Source: Actinomadura sp. CNU-125
GTDB lineage: Bacteria; Actinomycetota; Actinomycetes; Streptosporangiales; Streptosporangiaceae
Assembly: GCF_001942465.1 (NCBI RefSeq)
Contig: NZ_MKJY01000581.1
Span: 1-64,000, forward strand
DNA length: 64,000 nucleotides
Direction of reading: 5' to 3'
A program made the translations under genes and the position numbers. The notes under the pieces were generated by a model. It ran no database searches. It saw only the letters and a list, made by a program, of their open reading frames with translations, and was not told the DNA's origin. Shown piece by piece: positions 55,427 to 63,511 of the stretch. Position 1 is the first letter of the stretch. The number at the start of each line of letters is the position of its first letter.

Positions 55427-55466
55427 GTGTTGCCTGCTGCCTGCGCCGTTAGGCAAATGGCAACAC
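55427..55466. promoter_or_regulatory. Nested inverted repeats between XRE gene and operon
   Basis: GTGTTGCC (55427-55434) and GGCAACAC (55459-55466) are perfect 8-base arms. Inside them TTGCCT (55430-55435) and AGGCAA (55451-55456) form a second dyad. They lie in the divergent promoter region 26 bases before the XRE start, a likely operator for the XRE protein. Confidence 0.5.
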
Positions 55467-55491
55467 CCAACATCGGCAGATAGGTCCGGTT

Positions 55492-56803
55492 ATGACCGAA
55501 TTCAGCAGTAAGATGCGGGTTCTCATGATCGAACGCGGAGTGTCGTTGCGAAGACTGTCCAGAATCGTGCATTTCGATGCGGGCTACCTGTCGAAGATCC
55601 GCAGCGGTTCTCGCACTCCGTCGGCCGACCTCGCCCGAAAACTCGACGAGGCTCTTGGGGCGGACGGGAAGCTTGTTGCCCTTGCGCCGAAACCCCGGGT
55701 GGGCGGCGAACGGACGAGTAACGTGGAGCGGGCGAGGCCATACCCCGGCGTCCCATATGAGGAGGACGACGACATGGAGCGACGTCGACTTCTGCAGGCC
55801 CTGGCCGCCCTCGGCATCACCGTCACCCCGGCGATGGAAGCCCTCCAGCAGATCCGCAGCAGCGTCGATCGTGCCATGGGCCGCACCGAGGACAGCCACC
55901 TCGACGAATGGGAAGAAACGGTCGCAGAGTACGGCTACAGCTACCTTTTGCTTCCCCCGCAGCAACTAGTACGTGACCTGGCGCTCGACCTCGTGGCGGT
56001 CCAGCAGCTCACCGCGCGAGGCGGCGACGAACGGCTTTCCGGCTCCTGGTCCCGGGTGACGAGCGGCCTGTCCATGCTCATGGCCAAAACGCTCTCCAAT
56101 CTGGACGAGCCGCGCATGGCCAGGGAGTGGTGGGTCTCCGCACAAAACGCGGCGGACGCCTCCGGCGACACCGATCTCAGTCTGTATGTGTCCGGTCAAC
56201 GCCTAATTCGCGACATCTACGAAGATCACTCCCCGGCGATGATCCTCCGGAAGGCGAATAAGGCGATCGAACGAGCACCAGGCCGTCCCCAGTCGCGGCC
56301 TGGCGAGTATCCACTCGGTTCGCGCGCAAGTACTCGCGCTGGACGGGCGCACCTCGGAGGCCGTGCCGGATCTGCGCACCATCGAAGAAATTTTCCAGCA
56401 ATTGCCCGCATCGGTCACCGACGTGCGTTCCACGGACAAGTGGTCCGAGGATCGGGTGCACTACACCGCGGCGTGGGTGCACGCTTATGCGGGGGATCGT
56501 GGGCCGCTCGACAAGTCGGTCGCGGACGCCGGGGCGATCCTGCCCGCGGACGAGCCGCGCACGCGCACCCAGCTCGCGCTGCTGCGGGCGTCCGGGCACG
56601 TGCGCGCGGGCGACGTCACCGAGGGCGTCCGGCTCGCGCACACGGTCTACGAGGCACAGCCGGTCGAGCACCGGACGACGCTGGTGAGCAGTCTCGCCCG
56701 CAAGGTCGTCGACGCCGTCCCGGCGCAACGCCGCCGCGAGGCGGGCGTCACCGCCTACGTGGAACTGGTCGGCGGCGCCGGGTCTCCCAGGTCGAGCGCG
56801 TAG
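55492..56803 (+). CDS. XRE family regulator with large C-terminal helical domain (frameshifted as given)
   Basis: An N-terminal Cro/C1-type helix-turn-helix (MRVLMIERGVSLRRLSRIVH, then AGYLSKIRSGSRTPSADLAR) precedes about 350 residues of helices resembling TPR repeats (LDLVAVQQLTARGGDERLSG, MAREWWVSAQNAADASGDTD, TYEAQPVEHRT-like), an architecture very common in actinomycetes. The frame breaks near 56295 in CCCC; one C removed gives RPSRGLASIHSVRAQVLALD and continuity to the stop, about 436 residues. It is divergent from the operon of small and kinase-like proteins and presumably controls it. Confidence 0.8.
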
Positions 56804-56857
56804 AAATCGGACGCGCCGTCCTCGACGAGCACTGCCCGAGGACGGCGCGCGGCCGGT

Positions 56858-57751
56858 TCAGACGAGGACGACGCGGCGCCCGCGTGTGTGACCGGCCTGA
56901 CTGTCGATGTGCGCCGCCGCGGCGTCGGCGAGCGTGTACGTCTTCGCGACCGGGATGTGGAGGTCGCCCCGCGAGATGAGACCGACGGCCTCGGCGAGCG
57001 CTTCCGGCACGCTCCCGGCCACGCCGGAGAACCGGACGTCGAAGTCCGGTGCGGCGAGATCGGCGATGGTGATCACCTTCTGCGGATCCCCCGTCAGTTC
57101 GACGAGTTCCCGGAGCACGCCCGAGCCGGCGAGGTCGAGAGCCGCGTCGACGCGGCCGAGCCGCCGCACCCGCTCGACCCAGCCCTCGCCGTACGTCGTG
57201 GCGACGGCGCCCAGGCTGCGCAGATAGTCCTGGTTCGCGGCCCCGGCCGTGCCGATCACCGTGATGCCGCGGGCGCGGGCGATCTGCAGCACCGCCGATC
57301 CGACTCCCCCGGACGCGCCGCTGACCAGCAGCGTCTGCCCGGACCGCACGCCGACCTGGCGGATGATCCGAAGCGCGGTCTCCACCACGGAGGGGTATCC
57401 GGCCGCCTCTTCGAACGTCAGCCCCGCGGGCATCCGCGCCCAGGCGGACAGCACGGCGAACTCGGCGTAGGTGCTCGCCCCTTCCCCGAACACACGGTCG
57501 CCGACCTCGACCCCTTCGACGCCCTCGCCGACCTCGTCGACCGTCCCGGCGGCGTCCAAGCCGACTCCGGCGGGCAGGTCGAGGGGACGGGTGTGCTGGA
57601 ACTGGCCTTCACGAATCCTCCAGTCGACGGGGTTCACGCCCGCCGCCCGCACGGCGATGCGCACCTGGCCGGGGCCCGCATGGGGCTCCTCGGCGTCCAC
57701 GAGCCGCAAGACGCCCGGACCGCCGTACTCGGCGAAGCTCACCTTCTTCAT
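56858..57751 (-). CDS. MDR family NADP-dependent oxidoreductase
   Basis: A 297-residue medium-chain reductase without catalytic zinc: MKKVSFAEYGGPGVLRLVDA, AAGVNPVDWRIREGQF, GLDAAGTVDEVGEGV and the nucleotide motif LLVSGASGGVGSAVLQIARA (about 141-160). It likely reduces quinones or enones with NADPH. It is closely related to the MDR protein encoded at 59.4 kb (shared AAGVNPVDW, LSAWA, SLGAVATTYG), pointing to duplication. No clear ribosome site precedes ATG 57751. It is divergent from a TetR gene with a shared operator. Confidence 0.87.
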   Translation of the reverse strand: MKKVSFAEYGGPGVLRLVDAEEPHAGPGQVRIAVRAAGVNPVDWRIREGQFQHTRPLDLPAGVGLDAAGTVDEVGEGVEGVEVGDRVFGEGASTYAEFAVLSAWARMPAGLTFEEAAGYPSVVETALRIIRQVGVRSGQTLLVSGASGGVGSAVLQIARARGITVIGTAGAANQDYLRSLGAVATTYGEGWVERVRRLGRVDAALDLAGSGVLRELVELTGDPQKVITIADLAAPDFDVRFSGVAGSVPEALAEAVGLISRGDLHIPVAKTYTLADAAAAHIDSQAGHTRGRRVVLV

Positions 57752-57759
57752 GCGGCCGA

Positions 57760-57797
57760 CCGTAACACTAACGGTTGCGTTTTCGAAACCGTTACGG
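57760..57797. promoter_or_regulatory. Nested TetR-type operator between MDR and TetR genes
   Basis: Outer arms CCGTAAC (57760-57766) and GTTACGG (57791-57797) enclose inner arms AACGGTT (57770-57776) and AACCGTT (57787-57793), all perfect. The site lies within the 70-base divergent gap, so one repressor dimer pair could shut both genes. Confidence 0.6.
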
Positions 57798-57821
57798 TTT
57801 TGCACCTGATAGCGTTGGATC

Positions 57822-58427
57822 ATGACCGTGCCGCCCGGACGCCGTGAGCGCAAGAAGGCCGCGACCCGCCAGAGGATCGCCGACACCGCGCTCCGGCTCT
57901 TCCTGGCGCGCGGGTACGACGCGGTGGGCATCCGTGACGTCGCCGCCGAAGCCGACGTGGCCGTCACCACGCTCTTCTCCCACTTCGCTTCGAAAGAGGC
58001 CCTCGTCTTCGAGCAGGACGAGGACTTCGAACAGCGCCTCGCGCGGGCGGTCACCGGCCGGGCGCCGCACGAGCCGCTCGTCCCCGCGCTGCGCCGCGAG
58101 ATCCACGCCCTGGTGCGGCATTGCACGGCCGACGGCGCCGCCCCGATCTGGCGCATGGTCGAGGAAACGCCCGCCCTCCGGGAGTACGAGGAGTCGATGA
58201 GGCTGCGCCATGCGGAGTCGCTGGCGAAGGCCATCGCCGCCGAACTCGACGCGGCGCCGGGCACAACGGCCTGCCGGACGATCGCGAGGTTCGTGATCGA
58301 CGCCTATTCGCTGGCCCGGGAGGCGGCCGATCCGGAGGCGGCGGTGGACGAGATCTTCCGCATGATCGAGGCGGCCTGGGAGGTCGCCTACCCCGTCGGA
58401 GACTCCGCCCGCACGGCCGGACCGTAG
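57822..58427 (+). CDS. TetR family transcriptional regulator
   Basis: A 201-residue TetR regulator: a basic start (PPGRRERKKAATRQRIADTA), a helix-turn-helix (LFLARGYDAVGIRDVAAEAD, then VTTLFSHFASKEALVFEQDE) and a helical ligand domain with a TetR_C-like PALREYEESMRLRHAESLAK. There is no ribosome site before ATG 57822; a TAGCGT about 6 bases upstream could make it leaderless. It is divergent from an MDR gene and the gap holds a nested palindrome, so autorepression and repression of the reductase are likely. Confidence 0.88.
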   Translation: MTVPPGRRERKKAATRQRIADTALRLFLARGYDAVGIRDVAAEADVAVTTLFSHFASKEALVFEQDEDFEQRLARAVTGRAPHEPLVPALRREIHALVRHCTADGAAPIWRMVEETPALREYEESMRLRHAESLAKAIAAELDAAPGTTACRTIARFVIDAYSLAREAADPEAAVDEIFRMIEAAWEVAYPVGDSARTAGP

Positions 58428-58445
58428 CCGGGAGCGGCGGAACCA

Positions 58446-58889
58446 GTGGAGGCGAGCCCGCGTTTGCAGACGGACAAGAAGCGGCGTTACCGCCCCAGTT
58501 ACATCGGCTGCGTCATCGTCGCCGTCGTCATGGGGCTGTTGTCGGTCACGTGGGGCGGCGGGGCGATCGCGGCGTGGGTGGACCAGTCGGGTAAGACGAG
58601 GGCGACGGCGCGTGTCCTCGGGACGGACGGCAATCGCTCGTCCGGACGGATCACGGTCGAGTTCACCACCGCGGACGGGCGCCGGATCGACGCCGAGGAC
58701 GGGCGGCGCGGCTGGCCCCGCGACGCCGAGCAGGGCGACGAGGTCGACGTCCTGTACGACGCGGACGATCCGGCGGGCGGCGTCCAGCCGTACCAGGACC
58801 TCGGACGGTCGCTCCCCTGGTGGGCGCTGTTCACCGTGACGGCGTTCGTGGCGGGCTTCGCCGCCTACCGCACGCGCCCCCGCGCCTGA
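58446..58889 (+). CDS. DUF3592-like membrane protein
   Basis: A 147-residue protein with two membrane helices (YIGCVIVAVVMGLLSVTWGG and WWALFTVTAFVAGFAAYRT) flanking an extracytoplasmic beta-rich domain (TARVLGTDGNRSSGRITVEF, GDEVDVLYDADDP). This layout fits DUF3592 proteins, whose function is unknown. The start is GTG 58446, 18 bases after the TetR stop, so it may be cotranscribed with the regulator. Confidence 0.75.
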   Translation: MEASPRLQTDKKRRYRPSYIGCVIVAVVMGLLSVTWGGGAIAAWVDQSGKTRATARVLGTDGNRSSGRITVEFTTADGRRIDAEDGRRGWPRDAEQGDEVDVLYDADDPAGGVQPYQDLGRSLPWWALFTVTAFVAGFAAYRTRPRA

Positions 58890-58910
58890 AGCCGTCCGCG
58901 GCAGCAGTCC

Positions 58911-59282
58911 TCACCGCATGTGGGAGCAGTCGGAATCGGGGTCCAGCGTGAGGGTGATGACGTCGTCGAGCCGGTCGCGCACGGCGAGCAGGTCGGTGAT
59001 CCGCCGGTCGATGCGGACGCGCTCGGCGACCAGCCGGTCCTGAAGCGCCAAGGGCGCTTGCGTCGCGCCCGAGTCCACGCACGGCAGCACCTCGCGGACC
59101 ACTCTGCTCGGCAGGCCCGCGGCATACAGCTGCTGGATCAGCCGGACTCGACCGACGGCGGTGTCGGGGTAGTGCCGGTGGCCGCCGGCACTGCGCGTCG
59201 CCTCGAGCAGGCCCTGCTCCTCGTAGTAGCGCATCGCCCGGACGCTCACGCCCGCCTCGCTCGCGACCTCACCGATGCGCAC
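58911..59282 (-). CDS. MerR family transcriptional regulator
   Basis: A 123-residue MerR-type activator: MRIGEVASEAGVSVRAMRYY, EEQGLL and GGHRHY form the winged helix and a long coiled helix follows (RLVAERVRIDRRITDLLAVR). Two Cys lie in the effector part (LPCVDSG and SDCSH), spaced unlike SoxR clusters. The GTG at 59282 has GGAGGAGGG upstream. It is divergent from an MDR gene whose promoter has the stretched 19-base spacer typical of MerR activation, so that gene is its target. Confidence 0.88.
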   Translation of the reverse strand: MRIGEVASEAGVSVRAMRYYEEQGLLEATRSAGGHRHYPDTAVGRVRLIQQLYAAGLPSRVVREVLPCVDSGATQAPLALQDRLVAERVRIDRRITDLLAVRDRLDDVITLTLDPDSDCSHMR

Positions 59283-59313
59283 CGGCCCTCCTCCCGTCGG
59301 CGTCCCGCCCGAC

Positions 59314-59344
59314 TTGCATCTAACGTTAACGTCAGGTTTTAGCT
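59314..59344 (+). promoter_or_regulatory. MerR-type promoter with 19-base spacer
   Basis: TTGCAT (59314-59319) and TTAGCT (59339-59344) are 19 bases apart, two more than optimal, and the spacer holds the palindrome TAACGTTA (59321-59328). MerR activators twist such promoters into shape. It points towards the MDR gene at 59427. Confidence 0.55.
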
Positions 59345-59426
59345 TAGTGCGCGTCGGCGATAGCCGAACATTCCACCCACCGAATTGACGAGCGGCCGGT
59401 CAGGCCGCGTCGAAAGGCGGAACGTC

Positions 59427-60332
59427 ATGCGCGCAGTTCGTTACCACGAGTACGGCGGTGTGGAGACCCTTGTGGTCGAGCAGGCGCCGGACCCGCACCC
59501 CGGGCCCGGCGAGATCCGCGTCCGCGTCGCGGCGGCGGGCGTCAACCCCGTCGACTGGAAGGTGCGCTCCGGTGCGGCGCGGGCGTTGCTCCCCGTGGAT
59601 CTGCCCGCGATTCCGGGGCGCGACGCCGTCGGCGTGGTCGACGAGATCGGTGAGGGCGTGCAGGGGGTTCGCATAGGCGACCGTGTCTTCGGGTTGGGCG
59701 GCGTCACCGGCGCGACGGCGGAACTGGCCGTGCTCTCGGCGTGGGCCCACGCGCCCGCGACGTGGACCGACGAGGAGGCCGCCGGGGCCGGTCTCGCGTC
59801 CGTGACCGCGCTGGGCGGGCTGAACGCGCTCGGTCCGCTGCGCGGGCGCACTCTTCTCATCGAGGGCGCGGCCGGAGGCGTGGGCAGCGCCGCGGTCGAG
59901 ATCGCGGCGGCTCGGGGCGCCACCGTGATCGGGACGGCCGGCGAGCACAACCACGAGTTCCTCGCGTCCCTCGGAGCCGTTGCGACCACCTATGGCAGCG
60001 GCCTCGCGGAGCGTCTCGCCACCCTGGCTCCGAACGGTGTCGACATCGCGCTCGACACCGCGGCGTCCGGGTCCCTGGACGATCTCGTCGCGATCGTGGG
60101 CGATCCCGCTCGCGTGTCGACGGTCGCCGACCACGCCGGCGCGAATCGCCTGGGTACGCATCTGGCGAACGCGGAGAACGACTCCGCTCTCCTCGCCGAA
60201 GCGGCCGAACTCGGCAGGCGGGGCCGCTACACACCGCGCATCGAGCGGACCTTCCCGCTCCACCGGACCGCGGAAGCCCACGCCCACTCCGAACGCGGAC
60301 GCACGCGGGGGAAGATCGTGATCTGCGTCTGA
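59427..60332 (+). CDS. MDR family NADP-dependent oxidoreductase
   Basis: A 301-residue zinc-free medium-chain reductase (MRAVRYHEYGGVETLVVEQA, AAAGVNPVDWKVRSGAARAL, LLIEGAAGGVGSAAVEIAAA at about 144-163, closing GRTRGKIVICV). It is a close paralog of the protein at 56.9-57.8 kb. It probably acts on quinones or electrophilic carbonyl compounds and is expected to be induced through the divergent MerR product. ATG 59427 is preferred to an upstream ATG because the family sequence starts there; AAAGG lies 12 bases before it. Confidence 0.88.
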   Translation: MRAVRYHEYGGVETLVVEQAPDPHPGPGEIRVRVAAAGVNPVDWKVRSGAARALLPVDLPAIPGRDAVGVVDEIGEGVQGVRIGDRVFGLGGVTGATAELAVLSAWAHAPATWTDEEAAGAGLASVTALGGLNALGPLRGRTLLIEGAAGGVGSAAVEIAAARGATVIGTAGEHNHEFLASLGAVATTYGSGLAERLATLAPNGVDIALDTAASGSLDDLVAIVGDPARVSTVADHAGANRLGTHLANAENDSALLAEAAELGRRGRYTPRIERTFPLHRTAEAHAHSERGRTRGKIVICV

Positions 60333-60493
60333 CCGCTCGGGCGCCGGGTTTGCGTCGGGGCTGGCAGGGCAGGAGCACCGCCGCGCACCGGGCCCCTGCG
60401 GCGGCGCCTCCCCGGCGGGCCGCCGAGCACCGCTCGTCCTCGCCCACCGGCGCAGCGGGCGCACACCCAATTGCAGTAACGGAGAGTAATTAC
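60333..60493. other. Gap between two MDR genes
   Basis: These 161 bases between same-direction genes hold no gene I can support. The GC-rich part looks like decayed or non-coding sequence, with the ribosome site GGAGAG of the next gene at its end. Confidence 0.4.
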
Positions 60494-61555
60494 ATGGCCG
60501 TGACCAGTGACTCTTTCATGACGGCGGCGGTTCTGCGGCGGCACGGCGGGCCGGACGCCCTGGAGGTGCGGGACGACTGGCCCGTGCCCTCGGTCGGCCC
60601 CGGGCAGGTGCTCGTCCGGGTCGGCGCGGCGGCGTTGAACAACACCGACATCTGGACGCGGGAGGGCGCGTACGGGCTGCCGGGGGACCCGGACGCGCAG
60701 GCCGGGTGGCGCGGTGCGATCGATTTCCCTCTCGTGCAGGGCGGGGACATCGCCGGGACCGTCGAGGCGGTCGCGCCGACGTGGACGGTGCGTGGGTCGG
60801 GCGCCGGGTGCTGGTCGATCCTGCGTTCTACGACGGCGAGGGCGACGACGCGGTGCCGGTCGGGCTGCTCGGCAGCGAGGCGGACGGGGGTTTCGCCACG
60901 TATGTGACGGTCGGTGCCGATCGGCTCCACGACATGAGCGGCTCACCGCTGTCGGACGAGGAACTCGCCGCGCTTCCGGTGGCCTACGGGACGGCGATGG
61001 GCATGCTGGAGCGCGCCCGGATCGCGAAGGGCGAGGCGGTGCTCGTCACCGGCGCGTCCGGCGGGGTCGGGTTCGCGGCCGTCCAGCTCGCCGCCGCGCG
61101 CGGCGCGCGGGTGCTGGCGCTGACCAGCGGCGGCAAGGCGGACGTCGTGCGCGAGGAGAGGCGACCGTCTCGCGCGACGCGGGTCCGGACGAGCTGCGGC
61201 GCGAGCTGCGCGCGGCGGCGCGCCCGGCGGGCTGGACGCGGTCGCGGACGTGGCGGGCGGTCCGTGGCTCGAACGGGTGCTGCCCGCGCTGCACGACGGG
61301 GCCCGCTGGGTCATCGCGGGCGCGGTCGCCGGGCCCGTCGTCTCGTTCGATCTGCGGCGCCTCTACCTCCACAACCTCAGCCTCATCGGCTCGTCGATGC
61401 ACACCCCGGCGCATTTCGCGGAACTGGCGGGACTGGCCCGGACGGGCGCGCTGCGGCCGCGCATCGCCGCCAGGTACCGGCTGAGCGAGATCCACGCGGC
61501 CCAAGAGGAATTCCGCCGCGGTTCGCATATCGGCAAGATCGTGATTACGCCGTAG
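60494..61555 (+). CDS. MDR family alcohol dehydrogenase/quinone reductase (three frameshifts as given)
   Basis: A third MDR protein, about 355 residues when repaired and more distant from the other two. Recognisable parts are AAALNNTDIWTREGAYGLPG, FPLVQGGDIAGTVEAVAP, VLVTGASGGVGFAAVQLAAA and a C-terminus with SLIGSSMHTPAHFAELAGLA ending GKIVITP. Breaks near 60782, 61158 and 61232 each need one added base, so the frame changes three times and returns to the original. The number of errors is high, but sequence between them is conserved. ATG 60494 has a GGAGAG site. Confidence 0.75.
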
Positions 61556-61690
61556 AAAAAGGCGAAGGCAAGGAGAGCATTCTCCTTGCCACTTTCAATC
61601 TATAGCGCACCCCGGGGCTTGCGGCAAGACCCCCGTCATGCCTCACGATTGGTCCTCCAAAGGCGTGGCCAGTGGAAATGGGGGATTCGC

Positions 61691-62910
61691 ATGCGGGTGG
61701 TTTTGACGACGTGGGGGTCGCGGGGGGACGTCGAGCCGGTGGCGGGGCTCGCGTTCGCGCTGCGCGGGCTCGGGGCGGACGTGCGGGTGTGCGCGCCGCC
61801 GGACGAGGAGTTCGCGGCGCTGCTGGACGGTGCCGGGGTGCCGCTGGTGCCGCTCGCCTCGACGAACGTGCGCGCGCTCGTCACCGGGGAGAAGCCGCCG
61901 ACGGCGGCGGACGCGTTCCGGCTCGCGGCCGAACTGGTCGCCGCGCGGTTCGAGACGCTCACCGCGGCGGCCGAGGGGAGCGACGTGCTGCTGGCGACCG
62001 GCCTGATGCCGGTCGGGGCGCGGTCGGTGGCCGAGAAGCTCGGCCTCGGCTACGTGTTCGCGTGCTTCCACCCGTTCGGGCTGCCGTCGCGGCACTTCCC
62101 GCCGGGGAGGCGGCCGGGCACGCCGTCCCCGGAGGACGAGACCGACCTCAAGGTGCTGTGGGAGCAGGACGCCCGGCGCGTGGACGAACTGTACGGCGGG
62201 GCGCTCCGGACGCATCGGGCGGCGATCGGCCTGCCGCCGGTCGACAACGTCCGCGACCACGTCTTCACCGACCGGGGCCTGCTGGCGGCGGACCCGATCC
62301 TCGGCCCGTGGCACGACGTGACGAACCTCGAACTCGTCCAGACGGGGGCGTGGATCCTGCCGGACGAGCGTCCGCTGCCGGAAGGGTTGGAGGCGTTCCT
62401 GGACGACGGCGAAGCGCCCGTCTACGTCGGGTTCGGCAGCATGGCGATGCGCGGGCCGACGGACGTGGCGCGGGCGGCGGTCGAGGCGGTGCGGGCGCAC
62501 GGCCGCCGGGTGGTGCTCGCCCGCGGCTGGGCGGAGCTCGCGTCGGTCGACGAGCGGGACGACTGCTTCGTCGTCGGCGAGGTCAACCAGCAGGCGCTGT
62601 TCGGACGGGTCGCGGCGGTGGTGCACCACGGCGGCGCGGGCACCACGGCGACGGCGGCGCGGGCGGGCGCCGCGCAGGTGGTGGTGCCGCAGATGGCCGA
62701 CCAGCCGTCGTGGGCCGACGGGTCGCCGCGCTGGGCATCGGCGCGGCGCCGGGCGGCCCGTCCCCGACGCCGGAGTCGCTGTCGGCCGCGCTCGGGACGG
62801 CGCTGGCGCCCGAGGTGCGGGCGCGGGCGAAGGCCGTGGGCGCGACGATCCGTCCGGACGGTGCGGCGGTCGCCGCGAAGCTGATCCTCGACGGGTTCGT
62901 GTCGGCGTGA
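61691..62910 (+). CDS. Glycosyltransferase, GT1/UGT family (frameshifted as given)
   Basis: A GT-B fold glycosyltransferase of about 407 residues similar to those acting on natural products and sterols ([46 protein letters not shown], and the donor motif [18 protein letters not shown]). It would transfer a sugar from a nucleotide donor to a small lipophilic acceptor. The frame breaks near 62722 after DQPSWA; one base added continues as [13 protein letters not shown] to the stop. ATG 61691 has a GGGGG site. No biosynthetic genes surround it, so the acceptor may be a foreign compound or a lipid. Confidence 0.82.
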
Positions 62911-62916
62911 CCCCGG

Positions 62917-62949
62917 CCGCCCGGGTCCCGCACAGCGGGACCCGGGCGG
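62917..62949 (+). terminator. Hairpin terminator after the glycosyltransferase gene
   Basis: CCGCCCGGGTCCCGC (62917-62931) and GCGGGACCCGGGCGG (62935-62949) form a perfect 15-bp stem with a 3-base loop directly after the stop. Confidence 0.7.
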
Positions 62950-62983
62950 TGGCCGGTGGCCCGATGTTGCACGCTCGCCGACT

Positions 62984-63511
62984 ATGGACGCCCCCTGGAA
63001 CGAGTGGTCCGATCGCCGGCAGATCCACGACGTCGTCCTGCGGTACTGCCGCGGGATCGACCGGCTGGACTTCGCGCTCGTCCGGTCGGCGTACCACCCG
63101 GACGCCGTCGACCATCACACCGGGTTCGACGGGTCGGTGGACGAGTACCTCGCGTGGGTCGAGCCGAAGCTGCGGGCACGGCGGGGCGGGACGATGCACA
63201 TCGTCGCGAACCACCTGGTCGAGTTGCTCGGCGACACCGCGATCAGCGAGACGTACGGGACGTCGGTGCACTGGGGCGAGCCCGCGGACGATCCGCGGGC
63301 CAACTTCACGAGCGGCGTGCGGTTCGTCGACCACATGGCCCGGCGGGACGGGCGGTGGGCGATCGCCGAACGCTGGGCCGTCCGGGAATGGACCAGGTCG
63401 GACGCCGGACGGCTGATGCCCAAGGAGGCCGCGGGCCCGGCGGGCACCCGGGACGGCGACGACCCGCTCGCGCGGCTGCAGCGGAAGCTGCGTGGAACGG
63501 AGGACATGTGA
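62984..63511 (+). CDS. SnoaL-like/NTF2-fold protein
   Basis: A 175-residue protein of the cone-shaped NTF2/SnoaL-like fold (IHDVVLRYCRGIDRLDFALV, AYHPDAVDHHTGFDGSVDEY, MHIVANHLVELLGDTAISET, VRFVDHMARRDGRWAIAERW). The His and Asp residues near 22-45 match those of the SnoaL_4-type dehydratase and cyclase relatives, so an enzyme role on a small aromatic or sterol-like substrate is possible. The ATG has no ribosome site and lies soon after a terminator, so it may be leaderless. It overlaps the next gene as GTGA, implying a joint role. Confidence 0.85.
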   Translation: MDAPWNEWSDRRQIHDVVLRYCRGIDRLDFALVRSAYHPDAVDHHTGFDGSVDEYLAWVEPKLRARRGGTMHIVANHLVELLGDTAISETYGTSVHWGEPADDPRANFTSGVRFVDHMARRDGRWAIAERWAVREWTRSDAGRLMPKEAAGPAGTRDGDDPLARLQRKLRGTEDM

